This document shows positions 33,207 to 34,772 of a DNA stretch of 34,772 nt, one piece after another. Position numbers and translations under genes: made by a program. Source of the DNA: an uncultured Candidatus Poseidoniales archaeon. Lineage in GTDB: Archaea > Thermoplasmatota > Poseidoniia > Poseidoniales > Thalassarchaeaceae. The stretch spans positions 1-34,772 of the forward strand of contig CACOAW010000012.1 in the NCBI GenBank assembly GCA_902625325.1, in the 5' to 3' direction. Position 1 is the first letter of the stretch. Each line of letters starts with the position of its first letter. The notes beneath the pieces are model-generated. The model was not told where the DNA came from. It saw only the letters and a program-made list of their open reading frames with translations, and made no database searches.

Positions 33207-33237
33207 TTAAATAGAGCACTCGATTCGGCGAGCCGAA
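33207..33237 (+). promoter_or_regulatory. Promoter and inverted repeat before the pyrophosphatase
   Basis: TTAAATAG (33207-33214) is a TATA-like box 38-45 nt before the ATG at 33252. TTCGGC (33224-33229) and GCCGAA (33232-33237) form a 6-bp inverted repeat with a 2-bp centre between box and start. With a start near 33235, a short leader is likely; the repeat could be an operator. Confidence 0.35.
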
Positions 33238-33251
33238 CTGATGGTGTAACT

Positions 33252-34772
33252 ATGGATGGAGAACAACTAGGTATGATAGGGATTGCAGCGGGTCTTTTCG
33301 GACTTTTAGTTGCATTTTTCCTATACAACAAGGTGAATTCAATAAAGATCGAAAACGAGACGGTGGCGAAGATCACTGGGCGAATCTATGATGGTGCGAT
33401 GGCTTTCCTGTGGGCTGAATACAGGTTGCTATCTGGATTCATTGTGGTCGTTGCAATAGCCCTTCTCCTAGGAGGAGAAGAAAACGGCCTCGGGTTTGAG
33501 ACCATGATCGCATTCATCATTGGGGCTATATGCAGCGTTGCCGCAGGATTCTCCGGAATGCGATCTGCGACTAGTGCGAACGGACGAACTGCACAGGCTG
33601 CAGCCGATGGTGGCCAATCAGCCGCACTGACCACTTCATACAACGGAGGTGCAGTGATGGGTCTGGCCGTAGGAGGACTTGGTCTAGCCGGCATATCTCT
33701 GATGTACTACCTCACCCAAACCGGATCTGAACCGTTCCTGACGGTGGATAACATTGCAGGATTCGGTATGGGAGCGTCTTCGATAGCACTGTTCGCGAGA
33801 GTTGGAGGTGGCATTTACACCAAGGCAGCAGACGTTGGTGCGGACCTTGTTGGAAAGGTTGAGGCGGGAATTCCCGAGGACGACCCCAGGAACCCAGGCG
33901 TGATTGCAGATAACGTCGGGGACAACGTCGGAGATGTTGCGGGAATGGGCGCTGATATCTTCGAGTCATTCGTTGGAAGCATTATCGCAGCAATGGTGAT
34001 TGCAGCTGCAAGTGAAGATCTCCTTGGTCCTGACTACGTAATGATTCCAATCGTTCTGGCAGTGGTTGGGTACATTGCTTCCATCATTGGCGTATTCTCC
34101 ATTACTGCAATGCAGAACATGGATCCGGGGGCAGCATTGAGGAATACCACCTTCATAGCCGCTGGACTTTTCATAGTTGGCGGGTACTTTGCCCTGGACT
34201 TCCTTGATTTACCCACGAAGGTAATTCAAGCTGTGGCAATAGGTTCTCTTGTCGGCATTCTAATTGGACTGGTCACTGAGTACTACACTGGAATAGAAGA
34301 TGTGTTCTTCTTCAAGGTACAGGCCATCCCCTACATCGGGGAAGCAAGCAAGACCGGGAGCGCTACCAACGCCATCGCAGGATTAGCTGTAGGGATGCAG
34401 TCGGTGTTCATTCCGGTCCTACTGATGGCCGCAGGAATCTTCGGAGCAAACCATGTGATGGATGGCGGAGACCCTGGTCTGTATGGGATAGCAATGGCGG
34501 CTATGGGGATGCTAGGCACGGTTGGCGTTACCATGACTGTGGATGCTTATGGCCCTGTAGCAGATAACGCCGGCGGAATTGCAGAAATGTCCGGTCTAGG
34601 CGATGATGTCAGGGAGATAACAGATGGGCTCGACTCAATCGGAAACACGACCGCAGCAATCGGCAAGGGATTTGCGATTGGAAGTGCTGCTTTGACTGCC
34701 CTCGCTCTTTTCGCCGCATTCAAGACCAGTGCTAATCTTGAGGCAGCAGATCTGAGCCTGACCGAGCCAATG
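33252..34772 (+). CDS. hppA: Membrane-bound ion-pumping pyrophosphatase, 3'-truncated
   Basis: The frame from the ATG at 33252 stays open to the window end (507 residues; full-length members are ~650-750). Many transmembrane helices surround the PPi site, with hallmark sequences '[22 protein letters not shown]' (about 195-216) and '[22 protein letters not shown]', plus '[14 protein letters not shown]' later. The enzyme couples PPi hydrolysis to H+ or Na+ export. In '[10 protein letters not shown]' an Ala, not Lys, occupies the position that distinguishes potassium-dependent from independent enzymes, so this is the K+-dependent class, which includes both H+ and Na+ pumps. Which ion is moved cannot be decided here. 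It complements proteorhodopsin in membrane energisation. Confidence 0.96.
   Translation, partial: MDGEQLGMIGIAAGLFGLLVAFFLYNKVNSIKIENETVAKITGRIYDGAMAFLWAEYRLLSGFIVVVAIALLLGGEENGLGFETMIAFIIGAICSVAAGFSGMRSATSANGRTAQAAADGGQSAALTTSYNGGAVMGLAVGGLGLAGISLMYYLTQTGSEPFLTVDNIAGFGMGASSIALFARVGGGIYTKAADVGADLVGKVEAGIPEDDPRNPGVIADNVGDNVGDVAGMGADIFESFVGSIIAAMVIAAASEDLLGPDYVMIPIVLAVVGYIASIIGVFSITAMQNMDPGAALRNTTFIAAGLFIVGGYFALDFLDLPTKVIQAVAIGSLVGILIGLVTEYYTGIEDVFFFKVQAIPYIGEASKTGSATNAIAGLAVGMQSVFIPVLLMAAGIFGANHVMDGGDPGLYGIAMAAMGMLGTVGVTMTVDAYGPVADNAGGIAEMSGLGDDVREITDGLDSIGNTTAAIGKGFAIGSAALTALALFAAFKTSANLEAADLSLTEPM

Noticed and set aside
1-34772. tRNA, rRNA, CRISPR array, insertion sequence or replication origin
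   Set aside because: I scanned the intergenic stretches for cloverleaf-like T-arm motifs, regularly spaced repeats and transposase features and saw none. A covariance-model search would be needed to exclude small RNAs.

Overview
The window reads as a chromosomal segment of a planktonic euryarchaeon, most likely Marine Group II (Candidatus Poseidoniales). Archaeal markers are a TATA-box binding protein, a GHMP mevalonate kinase, a PGF-CTERM-tailed blue copper protein, and several TATA-like boxes about 25 nt upstream of start codons, which suggests leaderless transcripts. A proteorhodopsin beside these genes points to a surface-ocean lineage. The lineage is an inference; no ribosomal RNA or tRNA gene was found in the window.

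Layout, left to right. 1-396: 3' part of a secreted plastocyanin/halocyanin-like protein. 616-3127: Kv-beta-type aldo/keto reductase, then a minus-strand pair of a nitronate monooxygenase-like flavoenzyme and a DUF2237 protein. 3223-5084: acyl-CoA dehydrogenase converging on a SpoU/TrmH RNA methyltransferase. 5250-6071: proteorhodopsin with Gln at the tuning site (blue-type), followed by a perfect 14-bp hairpin. 6271-9140: GTP cyclohydrolase II, SOUL heme-binding protein and a sodium:solute symporter. 9171-11314: small membrane protein, endonuclease III, an unknown protein, Bcp peroxiredoxin and a 67-aa protein. 11325-16021 (minus): TBP with a large insertion, a 1154-aa CARDB/PKD surface protein with a cytoplasmic tail, and a SepF-like protein. 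16102-21785: mevalonate kinase, a membrane Fe-S electron-transfer protein (EtfD/HdrD-like), a membrane protein, a peptidase C26 amidotransferase and cysteinyl-tRNA synthetase. 21843-26443: BNR/Asp-box lipoprotein and a type-2-like isoleucyl-tRNA synthetase.

26521-30076 is a distinct, AT-richer copper module: a perfect 10-bp inverted repeat around a TATA box, a 63-aa nine-cysteine protein, a Cu(I) P1B ATPase, a CopZ-like chaperone behind a second inverted repeat, and an ammonia-dependent NAD synthetase of bacterial appearance. A 13-bp direct repeat flanks the chaperone gene. I consider this the most notable system in the window: it looks acquired, self-regulated and led by an undescribed cysteine-rich protein. 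30086-34772 holds small membrane proteins, a NifU-domain protein, a class I amidotransferase and the 5' part of a K+-dependent-type membrane pyrophosphatase, cut by the window end.

Functionally, the segment fits a photoheterotroph. Rhodopsin and the membrane pyrophosphatase energise the membrane, the acyl-CoA dehydrogenase may feed electrons through ETF to the EtfD-like protein, the symporter and surface proteins serve uptake and contact, and the copper module protects against or distributes copper.
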